From: Schwartzia sp. (in: firmicutes)
GTDB lineage: Bacteria; Bacillota; Negativicutes; Selenomonadales; Selenomonadaceae
Direction of reading: 5' to 3'
Length of the DNA stretch: 13,407 bases
Assembly (NCBI GenBank): GCA_024691625.1
Contig: JAILNL010000004.1
Span: forward strand, 1 to 13,407
The translations under genes were made by a program, and so were the position numbers. Shown piece by piece: positions 1-6,632 of the stretch. The notes beneath the pieces were generated by a model. It worked only from the letters and a program-made list of their open reading frames with translations. It was not told the DNA's origin and ran no database searches. Within the stretch, counting starts at the first letter, position 1. Each line of letters begins with the position of its first letter.

Positions 1-1
1 T

Positions 2-658
2 GTATTTCCGGGATACGAATATCTCGTGACGCCTGTAGCTTTTCTCGGAGCTATGGCTGCTGCTGTTGTTATATATATTCTTGCGTGGAAAAACGGAATA
101 CGTCCTGTACGTATAATCTTAGCAGGTGTTGCTGTGTCGGCATTTTTGGGAGCAGGTATTTCTGCGCTTATGATTTTTCACAGCGACAAAGTTCATGGTG
201 CTCTAATGTGGATGGTAGGCGGTCTTGCGGCGAGAAGCTGGCCGCATGTTGATATTATTTATCCCTATGCTGTCGCAGGTATTATTCTTGTCATGCTTGG
301 GGCACGTCATCTTAATATACTGCAGCTTGGCGATGAAATCGCAAAGGGACTCGGACTTAATGTTGAGCTTACGCGTATTGTTATGACGGCGATTGCTGCG
401 ATGCTTGCTGCAAGTGCTGTGTCTGTTGTCGGTCTTTTGGGCTTTGTAGGACTCATTGTGCCGCATGCGGCGCGTCTTATGATAGGCTCGGATTATCGTT
501 TCCTTCTTCCGGGAGCGGCGCTTTTGGGGGCGGCTGTTGTTATGTTCAGTGACACCTTTGCCCGCACAGCTTTTGCGCCGACAGAACTTCCTGTAGGTAT
601 TCTTATGGCAGGCCTCGGTGCGCCGTTCTTTCTGTTTTTGTTGAGGAGGGAACTCTAA
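2..658 (+). CDS. FecCD-family iron/siderophore ABC transporter permease (5' partial)
   Basis: This is the inner-membrane channel subunit of a binding-protein-dependent importer of the iron-siderophore, heme or cobalamin class. The reading frame is open to the left edge and 218 residues are visible. The family is usually about 330-350 residues, so roughly the first third is missing; the GTG at 26 is internal and not a start. The visible part is strongly hydrophobic with several membrane segments. It shows typical FecCD features: the stretch RPVRIILAGVAVSA, the W(M)xGGLAxRSW region, ARHLNILQLGDEIAKGLG (the loop that contacts the ATPase), GFVGLIVPHAARL, and a C-terminal ELPVGILMAGLGAPFFLFLL. The stop codon shares one base with the start of the ATPase gene, which implies translational coupling. 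Codons here favour T-ending forms more than in genes after 5 kb. Substrate cannot be told without the binding protein. The family is certain. Confidence 0.93.
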   Translation, partial: VFPGYEYLVTPVAFLGAMAAAVVIYILAWKNGIRPVRIILAGVAVSAFLGAGISALMIFHSDKVHGALMWMVGGLAARSWPHVDIIYPYAVAGIILVMLGARHLNILQLGDEIAKGLGLNVELTRIVMTAIAAMLAASAVSVVGLLGFVGLIVPHAARLMIGSDYRFLLPGAALLGAAVVMFSDTFARTAFAPTELPVGILMAGLGAPFFLFLLRREL

Positions 659-1440
659 TGGCACTTGAAGCTAAAAATCTGACGGTGACATTTGAGGGAC
701 GGACTATCCTCAAAAATGTCAATGTATCTTTTACGCCGGGGAAGCGCACGGCGATAATCGGTCCTAACGGCGCGGGAAAATCTACGCTTTTGAAGGCGCT
801 TTCCAGTCTTAACAGAAAATATGAGGGACAGGTTCTTCTTGATAGAGAGGATGTCCGCGAGATGGGGAGGAAAAAGCTCTCTCAGCGTCTTGCTATTCTG
901 CCGCAGGGAGCGCAGGCACCTGCTGACGTAACGGTACGCCAGCTTGTGGATTTCGGACGCTTCCCGTACAGAAGCTGGCTCCGTCCTGGAGATCCGAAGG
1001 CTGACCGTGAGGCAGTAGAGTGGGCTCTTGAGCGTACACAGCTTAATGATTTTGTAGACCGCCGAGTAATGCGCCTTTCGGGCGGTGAGCGTCAGCGCGC
1101 GTGGATAGCAATGGCACTTGCGCAGAAGCCGGAAATTCTTCTTCTCGATGAGCCGACGACATACCTTGATATCGGTCATCAGCTTGAGGTTATGAACATA
1201 GTTGAAGAGCTGAACCGCGACTACGGAATTACTATTATTATGGTTCTCCACGATATCAATCACGCGCTTCAGTATGCCGATGAAATTGTTATCATCAAGG
1301 AGCATGGAATATTTGCGCAGGGTACTCCGAAGGAGATTTTGACGGTGGACATGCTGGCAAAGGTTTTCGGTGTGGAGGCAGATATCTTCGTTAACTCCAA
1401 AGGTATATCGGTGCTGTCCCCGGTATCGCTTGTAAAATAA
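658..1440 (+). CDS. FecE/FhuC-like ABC transporter ATP-binding protein
   Basis: This is the cytoplasmic ATPase that powers the FecCD permease encoded just upstream; the two genes overlap by one base (TAATG). All ABC motifs are intact in the 260 residues: Walker A GPNGAGKST at 35-43, Q-loop Q83, signature LSGGERQRAWIAMAL from 140, Walker B ILLLDEPTTYLD at 160-171, and H-loop H198 in VLHDINHA. The signature and the TTYLDIGHQ D-loop are typical of the FecE/FhuC/FepC group for ferric siderophores, heme or vitamin B12. The C-terminus (KVFGVEADIFV) also matches that group. An upstream GAGGAGGG inside the permease gene serves as the ribosome site. A strong terminator follows 15 bases after the stop, so this is the last gene of the import operon. 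The exact substrate is not determined. Confidence 0.93.
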   Translation: MALEAKNLTVTFEGRTILKNVNVSFTPGKRTAIIGPNGAGKSTLLKALSSLNRKYEGQVLLDREDVREMGRKKLSQRLAILPQGAQAPADVTVRQLVDFGRFPYRSWLRPGDPKADREAVEWALERTQLNDFVDRRVMRLSGGERQRAWIAMALAQKPEILLLDEPTTYLDIGHQLEVMNIVEELNRDYGITIIMVLHDINHALQYADEIVIIKEHGIFAQGTPKEILTVDMLAKVFGVEADIFVNSKGISVLSPVSLVK

Positions 1441-1454
1441 AGCAACTGGATTGA

Positions 1455-1492
1455 AAGTAATCGTTCTAAATATTCGAACGATTACTTTTTTT
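1455..1492 (+). terminator. Rho-independent terminator of the iron-import operon
   Basis: A perfect 12-bp stem (AAGTAATCGTTC at 1455-1466, GAACGATTACTT at 1476-1487) encloses a 9-base AT-rich loop and runs into seven T residues at 1486-1492. It lies 15 bases after the ATPase stop codon and before the LysR gene on the same strand. Confidence 0.9.
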
Positions 1493-1547
1493 ATTCCTTG
1501 CTATTCCTTCAGGTTATGATAAAATGAAGGAGATGGGAGGAATCCTT

Positions 1548-2456
1548 ATGGAACTGCGACAGTTGGAATATTTTACGACGCTCAGCCGTCTCAAAAATTT
1601 CACCCGCACGGCAGAAAAGCTCGGAGTATCGCAGCCGTCGGTTACAAAGGCCATAAAAGCCCTTGAAACTGAGCTTGGAGTAGAGCTCATCGACAGACAT
1701 AGCCGCAATATTATGCTGACCACAGAGGGACATGCCTTTGAGGTTCACGCGGAGCGTATTTTGCACGACGTGGAGGCTACAAAGCAGGATATGCAGCGGT
1801 TTTGCCGTACATCATCTGCGAAAATCAAGGTATGTATTCCGCCTATGTTTGAAGCATATCTTTTCCCGGATTTTTTCACGCGTTTCAAAATGGACAATCC
1901 GCAAATAGACCTTGTGCTGCAGGCGTATAACGATTCAGAAGAGGTTCGGAGGCTCGTTGCCGCAGGTGAACTCGATTTCGGAATCGTCATGGGAGAGGAT
2001 ATGCCGCTCCCGGAACATGAGATGTCATTGGCAAGGTGCAATATGAATCTCTGTGTCGACATGGGACATAGACTTGCCAATGAGTCGAGCGTTACATTTG
2101 AGCAGCTTCGCGGGGAAAAGTTCATCATGCAGCAGCCGCAGACCTTCCAGTACAGGAGCATTGACAGACACTGCTCGGAGCATGATTTTACACTGGATAT
2201 AGTTCTCTGTGCGGCGCAGACAAAGACGATAAAACAGCTTGTGGCGAACCGTATGGGCGTTGCAATTCTGCCGGAGTTTGTAACACGAATGGATTTTGCT
2301 TTCAGGAAAGTACCCTTCAATCCGACCTATGTCATTCAGATTTCATTGTGCTGGAGGGCACAAAAGGTGTTTTCGCAGGCTGATGAGCAGTTTATACGGT
2401 TTATAAAAAAGTACATAGATACACCGGAATTTCACGAGAAAATTCGCAAGAGATAA
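1548..2456 (+). CDS. LysR-family transcriptional regulator
   Basis: This is a DNA-binding regulator of the LysR type with 302 residues, the usual family length. The first 60 or so residues hold the winged helix-turn-helix: MELRQLEYF, then TAEKLGVSQPSVTKAIKALETELGVELIDR, and TTEGHAF. The remainder, about 90-295, is a periplasmic-binding-protein-like co-inducer domain. The start at 1548 is chosen because GGGAGG lies 7 bases before it, whereas an in-frame ATG at 1524 would place that Shine-Dalgarno inside the gene and adds eight non-family residues. A TATGAT at 1515-1520 could be the -10 box but no good -35 is seen. The gene converges on the flavodoxin/MFS pair. LysR genes more often sit divergent to their target, so whether it controls that pair, the nearby import operon or something distant is open. 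The effector is unknown. Confidence 0.92.
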   Translation: MELRQLEYFTTLSRLKNFTRTAEKLGVSQPSVTKAIKALETELGVELIDRHSRNIMLTTEGHAFEVHAERILHDVEATKQDMQRFCRTSSAKIKVCIPPMFEAYLFPDFFTRFKMDNPQIDLVLQAYNDSEEVRRLVAAGELDFGIVMGEDMPLPEHEMSLARCNMNLCVDMGHRLANESSVTFEQLRGEKFIMQQPQTFQYRSIDRHCSEHDFTLDIVLCAAQTKTIKQLVANRMGVAILPEFVTRMDFAFRKVPFNPTYVIQISLCWRAQKVFSQADEQFIRFIKKYIDTPEFHEKIRKR

Positions 2457-2487
2457 AAAAGCGGTCGGAATTTTTCCGACCGCTTTT
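2457..2487. terminator. Bidirectional rho-independent terminator between converging genes
   Basis: The core stem is GCGGTCGGAA (2461-2470) paired with TTCCGACCGC (2474-2483), extended by AAAA on the left and TTTT on the right, with a 3-base loop. The A-run before the left arm reads as a U-tract on the minus strand, so the element can end both the LysR transcript and the minus-strand flavodoxin transcript. It fills the short gap between their stop codons. Confidence 0.9.
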
Positions 2488-2502
2488 CTGTGCGCTTAAA
2501 TA

Positions 2503-3105
2503 TTATTTTTGTGCTTCAAACTGGCGAATCCACTGCTGGATTGTTTCTCCTCCGGATTCGACCTGACCGCCCGCAAGACTGAGGCCGGGATTGACCTTTG
2601 CTCCGGGGCATGCTTTTGCAATGTCCGAAAGAGTAGAACCTTCCTTCCCACCGTTTGTGCAGAAGGGCATAACATGTTTTCCTTCAAGCTCCCTGCCGTG
2701 CTTTGCAAGATAAGAGGCAAGAGGCGGAGACATGTGATACCACCAGGTAGGAGTGCCGATATATACAACATCGTAATTTTTAAGATTTGGAAGATCATCG
2801 CGTATCTCAGGCATGAAGCCTTTTTCTACTTCGAGCTTTGCCTGTTCGGCGACTTCATTGTAGTCTGTGGGGTATGGCGTGACTGTACGAATCTCTGCTA
2901 TATCTGCTTTTGCGGCATCTGTAATTTTACGTGCAAGCCGGCGTGTTGTTCCGCTCCAGGAATAGTAGATTACAATAGATTTTTTCGGTGCAGAAGCGGA
3001 GCTTGAGGCAGGTGTGTTTTCGGCTTTAGGGGCAGATGTATCTCCGCAGCCTGCCAGTATAAGGACAGATAAAAGAATTGACAGGAGTACCGAGAGCCTT
3101 TTCAT
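2503..3105 (-). CDS. Flavodoxin-fold lipoprotein
   Basis: A 200-residue flavodoxin-like protein predicted to be exported and lipid-anchored. Residues 1-20 form a lipoprotein signal with lipobox LAGC (Cys20), followed by a low-complexity Ser/Ala/Pro linker to about residue 40. The flavodoxin domain then starts: KKSIVIYYSWSGTTRRLA, with the FMN-phosphate loop at 47-54, GTPTWWYHMSPPL at 117-129 (second flavin loop with W121/W122), and PFCTNGGKEGSTL at 147-159. It resembles the Flavodoxin_4 group. The start at 3105 has AGGAG eight bases upstream; an ATG two codons earlier is too close to that site, and a longer frame to 3192 would bury the signal peptide. It is downstream of the MFS gene with a 38-base gap, so the two are probably co-transcribed. 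FMN binding outside the cytoplasm is implied by the lipobox but unproven. Its partner is unknown. Confidence 0.9.
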   Translation of the reverse strand: MKRLSVLLSILLSVLILAGCGDTSAPKAENTPASSSASAPKKSIVIYYSWSGTTRRLARKITDAAKADIAEIRTVTPYPTDYNEVAEQAKLEVEKGFMPEIRDDLPNLKNYDVVYIGTPTWWYHMSPPLASYLAKHGRELEGKHVMPFCTNGGKEGSTLSDIAKACPGAKVNPGLSLAGGQVESGGETIQQWIRQFEAQK

Positions 3106-3143
3106 AGTCATATCTCCTTTCGTTTCTGTACAGTCTATAGATT

Positions 3144-4331
3144 TTAAGCCGCGGGCAGTTTTTGACGGTTTACCCGCAGGGTTATCGCCCAAATAATGAG
3201 GACGACACCGGCCGTGAAAAATACGAAACGCATACCTAAAAATGTAGCAACAGTTCCTCCGAGAACCGGGCCAAGAATAGAGCCCAGCTGCTGCGCGGCG
3301 AACATAAGGCCAAAAATTTGTCCCTTTACCTCAGGCTCAGTGCATTTTGCGAGCAGGGAGTTCAGCGAAGGGTGGATGCCGGAGAAAAACAGTCCGCAGA
3401 TAAACTGCATGAACGCAAATGTATAAAGCCCCGACATTGTACCCTGTATGATAATGGCACAGCCACCGATTGACATTGCAATGAGCATGGCAGATACAAA
3501 TCCTTTGTGCTGCCCGAACCAGCCCCAGCAGGGAGCGGCTATAGCACCTGCAATACCTCCGAGGGAGAAAACAATTCCCGATACAAGCACCAGGTTTGGA
3601 AGGTTCCCTGAAAGTGACGTGATATACGTGGTAAGAATCGGCTGAAGAATGAGAATAACCATCTGAACAAGCGCGCTCGTAGACAGAAGAATGACGAGCA
3701 CAGGACGTCGAAGCAGGGAGAATGTGCTCGGCTTATCATCCGGTTTATGTTCTGTTGGCTCGGGTGCAGGCGGCTCCTTTATGATGAATACGAAAGCAAG
3801 GCAGTTTATGAAAAGTGCTCCTGCCGCGAGGAAGAACGATGCCCGCATACCGAAGGCTCCGGCCAATACTCCGCCAATAAGCGGCCCGATGACGCTGCCT
3901 GCGGTGAGCGCACCCTGCATGATACCTATGCAGACACCGAGCTTTTGGGGCGGCGCGTAAAGGGCCATGATGGCGAGATCCATGGGCCAAAGCCCTGCCG
4001 CAAAGCCCTGAAAGAGGCGCATCATCGCAAGCTGCTCAGGACTCTGAACTATACCGCCGAGAAAATAGCTGATGGAAAGAAGAAAACTTGCGCGTATAGC
4101 CATGAGGCGTTTGCCTTTTGTGTCGGCAAGCTTTCCCCAGATGGGAGCCATGACCGCGCTCATGACGAAGCTGGCGGAAAAAACAATACCCGACCATATA
4201 TTGACATCAGACTCGGGCACACCCAGTTCCAAGGTGAGATACATGGGAAGGAATGGAATGAGCATCGTGTAGCTTGACGACATGAATATGACATTCGCCG
4301 TCAAAATACCAAGCACAAGTTTCCAGTTCAT
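3144..4331 (-). CDS. MdtG-like MFS drug efflux transporter
   Basis: A 395-residue major facilitator with about 12 predicted membrane helices, probably a proton-driven drug exporter of the DHA1 class. The N-terminal pattern NWK..., MLIPFLPMYL, NIWSGIVFSASF and APIWGKLADTKGKRLMAIR (66-80, motif A) closely follows E. coli MdtG, which is linked to fosfomycin and deoxycholate resistance. Motif C is visible at about 140-155 (GALTAGSVIGPLIGG), the hallmark of antiporters in this class. A Pro/Glu/Lys-rich cytoplasmic loop (about 187-208) separates the two halves. The start at 4331 has GGGAG about nine bases upstream. The flavodoxin lipoprotein gene follows 38 bases later on the same strand. The substrate of this protein is inference from similarity only. 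Confidence 0.9.
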   Translation of the reverse strand: MNWKLVLGILTANVIFMSSSYTMLIPFLPMYLTLELGVPESDVNIWSGIVFSASFVMSAVMAPIWGKLADTKGKRLMAIRASFLLSISYFLGGIVQSPEQLAMMRLFQGFAAGLWPMDLAIMALYAPPQKLGVCIGIMQGALTAGSVIGPLIGGVLAGAFGMRASFFLAAGALFINCLAFVFIIKEPPAPEPTEHKPDDKPSTFSLLRRPVLVILLSTSALVQMVILILQPILTTYITSLSGNLPNLVLVSGIVFSLGGIAGAIAAPCWGWFGQHKGFVSAMLIAMSIGGCAIIIQGTMSGLYTFAFMQFICGLFFSGIHPSLNSLLAKCTEPEVKGQIFGLMFAAQQLGSILGPVLGGTVATFLGMRFVFFTAGVVLIIWAITLRVNRQKLPAA

Positions 4332-4378
4332 TCTATCTATCTCCCTTATCTATCATTCGTCGTTTATTCATTCATATA

Positions 4379-4384
4379 TATTAT
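4379..4384 (-). promoter_or_regulatory. Candidate -10 box for the MFS/flavodoxin unit
   Basis: On the minus strand a TATAAT lies about 47 bases before the MFS start codon. No good -35 is present at the usual distance. The hexamer straddles the outer edge of the left 61-bp repeat, so part of the box comes from the repeat. Confidence 0.35.
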
Positions 4385-4646
4385 AACGCCGTTGTTCAAA
4401 TTTTTCCGCAGGAAAAAAATTCTTAATCTGCGTTTCATCGACCGAAGGGAGATATAACTCGGCAGAAGATGTTCCATACCTCTGCAGGCGGGGGCAGGGG
4501 CAAATAAAAAGCAGTGAGCATATCTCTGCCTCGTTGAAACGCTGACAGAGGAAGTTTTGCTTTTGGCAAAACTGGAACGAATGCGTTATAACGCCGTTGT
4601 TCAATTTTTTCCTGTGGAAATAAATTCTTAATTTTTATCTCATCGA
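4381..4646. repeat. Composite intergenic repeat: two 61-bp direct repeats around a hairpin-rich spacer
   Basis: This fills most of the 399-base gap between the MFS gene and the nitroreductase gene. Copies at 4381-4441 and 4586-4646 have the same length and match at 51 of 61 positions by hand alignment. The first 19 bases (TTATAACGCCGTTGTTCAA) are identical, and so is the last CATCGA. Inside each copy is a small hairpin: TTTTTCC-GCA-GGAAAAA in the left, TTTCC-TGT-GGAAA in the right. The 144-base spacer holds a perfect 8-bp stem (AGTTTTGC 4553-4560, GCAAAACT 4566-4573) and G-rich stretches. Two short minus-strand frames across it are judged spurious. I see no gene here. Confidence 0.8.
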
Positions 4647-4684
4647 AACTCAAGGAAGCGTATCTCCTTTTTTTACATTGAGTT

Positions 4685-4693
4685 TGGTATAAT
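4685..4693 (+). promoter_or_regulatory. Extended -10 promoter for the nitroreductase/DUF362 unit
   Basis: TGGTATAAT gives a perfect -10 hexamer (4688-4693) with the TGn extension. The -35 region is poor, as is common for extended -10 promoters. The predicted transcript start is near 4700, giving a leader of about 30 bases before the GTG start at 4731. Confidence 0.65.
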
Positions 4694-4730
4694 TAAACAA
4701 GAATCAGAAAAAAGAACGGGAGGGATCAGA

Positions 4731-5306
4731 GTGGAACTCCATGAGCTTTATCGTACATGCCGTAGTGTCCGCAGATTTGAGCAGAAGCCGGTGCCTGCAA
4801 AGGTGCTGCATGAGATGCTCGAGCACGCGCGGCTCGTATCCAGCGCTGCAAACAAGCTTCCGCTTCGCTACATTGTCGTGAAATCTCCGGACATGGTGGC
4901 GGCTATGCAGCCACTAATGCAATGGGCAGCACTTTTGCCGCCGGAGGTCGGCGCACCGAAGGAAGACGAGCTTCCGACAGCGTTTATAGTCGTTATACAG
5001 GCGGCTGGAGCAGGCGCGTTTCGCGATGTGGATACGGGTCTGGCTGTGAGCGCCATGACAATGACCGCGTGGCAGGAAGGAGTCGGGAGCTGTATCATGG
5101 GTTCGATAGATGTGCAAAAGGTCAGGGAGCTTTTGCATATTGCTTCGGCTGATACGCCGCGTCTCGCATTGGCACTGGGCTACCCGAAGCAGACGGGTTA
5201 CACCGTGGACGTGCCTGTAGGCGCGGATATAAAATATTACCTTGACGAGCAGGGCTGCTTCGTCGTACCTAAGTATCAAATGGCCGATATTGTCCGCATT
5301 GTTTGA
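4731..5306 (+). CDS. Nitroreductase-family FMN protein
   Basis: A 191-residue flavoprotein of the nitroreductase superfamily, expected to be cytoplasmic, dimeric and NAD(P)H-dependent; the natural substrate cannot be told. Visible family features are the N-terminal RSVRRF (11-16, flavin phosphate contact), SSAANKLPLRYIVV (37-50, matching the usual S-P-S-x-N-x-Q-P-W region), the DVDTGLAVSAMTMTAWQEGV helix (99-118) followed by GSCIMG, and ALGYP at 148-152. The C-terminal DIKYYLDEQG...VPK is shared with many Firmicute members. The start is GTG at 4731, supported by GGGAGGG six bases upstream and by the promoter at 4685. The DUF362 gene begins 58 bases after the stop with no terminator between, so the two form a likely operon of redox proteins. 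Confidence 0.88.
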   Translation: MELHELYRTCRSVRRFEQKPVPAKVLHEMLEHARLVSSAANKLPLRYIVVKSPDMVAAMQPLMQWAALLPPEVGAPKEDELPTAFIVVIQAAGAGAFRDVDTGLAVSAMTMTAWQEGVGSCIMGSIDVQKVRELLHIASADTPRLALALGYPKQTGYTVDVPVGADIKYYLDEQGCFVVPKYQMADIVRIV

Positions 5307-5364
5307 CGCAGAGGCTTTGCGGACGGGCTGAGAGTTATTGGGAAGAGGACAAGGGGGCTTCATA

Positions 5365-6486
5365 ATGGAAAAAGCTAAGGTTTATTTCACGGATTTCCGT
5401 GTAAAGGTTGGCACACCGCAGACAGAAAAGCTGAAAAGACTTTGCATTGCGGCGGGCTTTAAGAACATTGACATGGAGGGCAAGTTTGTTGCCATAAAAA
5501 TGCACTTCGGCGAGCTTGGAAATCTTGCTTATCTCCGCCCGCAGTACGCAAAGGCTGTTGCAGACCTGGTAAAGGAGCAGGGCGGTATTCCGTTTCTTAC
5601 GGACTGCAATACGCTTTATCCGGGCAGCCGCAAGCACGCTTTGGAGCATCTTGACTGTGCGAACTACAACGGGTTCAATCCTATGACCACAGGCTGCCAG
5701 ATTATAATTGCGGACGGTCTGCGCGGTACAGATGAGGAAGAGGTTCCCGTAAAGAACGGTGAATACTGCAAGACCGCAAAAATCGGACGTGCTATCATGG
5801 ACGCGGATATCGTAATAAGTCTTGCTCATTTCAAAGGTCATGAAATGACGGGCTTTGGCGGCTGCGTCAAAAATCTCGGAATGGGAAGCGGAAGCCGTGC
5901 AGGAAAGATGGAGCAGCATTCCTCAGGAAAGTGTCAGGTCAATGCCGACCTCTGCCGTGGCTGCCGCCGCTGTGCTAAGGAATGTGGTTCCAACGCTATC
6001 ACCTACGAGAACAACAAGGCAGTAATCAATCAGGAAACCTGCAAGGGCTGCGGCCGCTGCATAGGTGCTTGTGCCTTTGACGCTATCAGCAACGAACAGT
6101 GGGACGCAAGCGATCTTCTCGACCGCAAGATGGCTGAGTACGCTCAGGCAGTATGTCAGGACCGTCCGACCTTCCACATCAACATGGCCATGGATATTTC
6201 GCCAAACTGTGACTGCCACGGCGATAACGACGCGCCCATCCTGCCGAACATCGGTATGTTCGCGTCCTTTGACCCGATTGCAGTTGATCAGGCTGCCGTT
6301 GATGCATGCCAGAAAGCAACCCCGATAAGAAACAGCCAGCTTGGAGATAATCTGGCGGCAGAAGGAGAACATCATCACGATGTATTCCTGGATAACAACC
6401 CGCACGTTAACTGGGAGGAAACCCTTATTCACGGTGAAAAAATTGGGCTCGGCACGCGTGAATACGAGCTTGTGACAATCAAATAA
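5365..6486 (+). CDS. DUF362 domain protein with two 4Fe-4S motifs
   Basis: A 373-residue iron-sulfur protein with a DUF362 fold; biochemical role unknown. DUF362 signatures are KMHFGELGN (45-53), SLAHFKGHEMTGFGGCVKNL (152-171), and NCDCHGDNDAP (281-291). Inserted between DUF362 halves is a bacterial ferredoxin pair: C197-x2-C200-x2-C203-x3-C207 and C226-x2-C229-x2-C232-x3-C236, each fit for one 4Fe-4S cluster. Additional conserved-looking Cys are C167, C282 and C284. No signal peptide is seen, so it is probably cytoplasmic. The ATG at 5365 has AAGGGGG seven bases upstream; a TTG at 5338 in frame lacks such support. It follows the nitroreductase gene and a terminator closes the unit. An electron-transfer partnership with the nitroreductase is a guess from adjacency. 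Confidence 0.9.
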   Translation: MEKAKVYFTDFRVKVGTPQTEKLKRLCIAAGFKNIDMEGKFVAIKMHFGELGNLAYLRPQYAKAVADLVKEQGGIPFLTDCNTLYPGSRKHALEHLDCANYNGFNPMTTGCQIIIADGLRGTDEEEVPVKNGEYCKTAKIGRAIMDADIVISLAHFKGHEMTGFGGCVKNLGMGSGSRAGKMEQHSSGKCQVNADLCRGCRRCAKECGSNAITYENNKAVINQETCKGCGRCIGACAFDAISNEQWDASDLLDRKMAEYAQAVCQDRPTFHINMAMDISPNCDCHGDNDAPILPNIGMFASFDPIAVDQAAVDACQKATPIRNSQLGDNLAAEGEHHHDVFLDNNPHVNWEETLIHGEKIGLGTREYELVTIK

Positions 6487-6497
6487 AATGAAATGGA

Positions 6498-6537
6498 AAA
6501 TCGCAGGAACGCACCGCGCCCCTGCGATTTCTTTTTC
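6498..6537 (+). terminator. Rho-independent terminator after the DUF362 gene
   Basis: A 10-bp perfect stem (AAATCGCAGG 6498-6507, CCTGCGATTT 6521-6530) with a 13-base loop runs into a T-rich tail broken by one C. It separates the redox unit from the birA operon. Confidence 0.85.
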
Positions 6538-6566
6538 TTGATTCTGAGCCGTCTTTGTTCTATTAT
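6538..6566 (+). promoter_or_regulatory. Promoter of the birA-coaX-dusB-aminopeptidase operon
   Basis: A -35 TTGATT (6538-6543) and a -10 TATTAT (6561-6566) are separated by exactly 17 bases. The predicted start site is about 6572-6574, directly at the left edge of the palindrome at 6572-6600. The promoter begins in the tail of the preceding terminator. Confidence 0.7.
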
Positions 6567-6571
6567 ATAGA

Positions 6572-6600
6572 GGTTGAAGGTTAACCGTTAACCTTCAGCC
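6572..6600. promoter_or_regulatory. 29-base palindrome at the birA transcript start (operator or 5' hairpin)
   Basis: GGTTGAAGGTTAA (6572-6584) and TTAACCTTCAGCC (6588-6600) pair at 12 of 13 positions, the exception being a G-T wobble, around a 3-base centre. The core holds two GTTAAC hexamers one base apart. No T-tract follows, so it is not a terminator. Its place on the predicted +1 suits a repressor operator or a 5'-terminal RNA hairpin. Known Firmicute BirA operators use GTTAAC-like half sites but with a gap of about 15 bases, so direct BirA binding is uncertain. Confidence 0.6.
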
Positions 6601-6632
6601 TAAACGAACCTATTTGCAGGAGGAGATGCCTT

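Noticed and set aside
1524..1547. Upstream start for the LysR gene
   Set aside because: It would swallow the clear GGGAGG ribosome site and adds eight residues before the standard MELRQLEYF family start.
3106..3192. Longer N-terminus for the flavodoxin lipoprotein
   Set aside because: The extra 29 residues would sit in front of a signal peptide and overlap the MFS stop region; the ribosome site supports the start at 3105.
4368..4653. Two overlapping minus-strand frames (78 and 72 codons) across the composite repeat
   Set aside because: They overlap each other in different frames, start without a good ribosome site, and share residues only because both cross the 61-bp repeats. The proteins show no domain pattern.
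5324..5340. GGGCTGAGAG before the DUF362 gene, reminiscent of the TPP riboswitch CUGAGA box
   Set aside because: The other conserved TPP element (ACCUGAUC..., GGAUAAUGCC region) is absent and the gap of 58 bases is too short.
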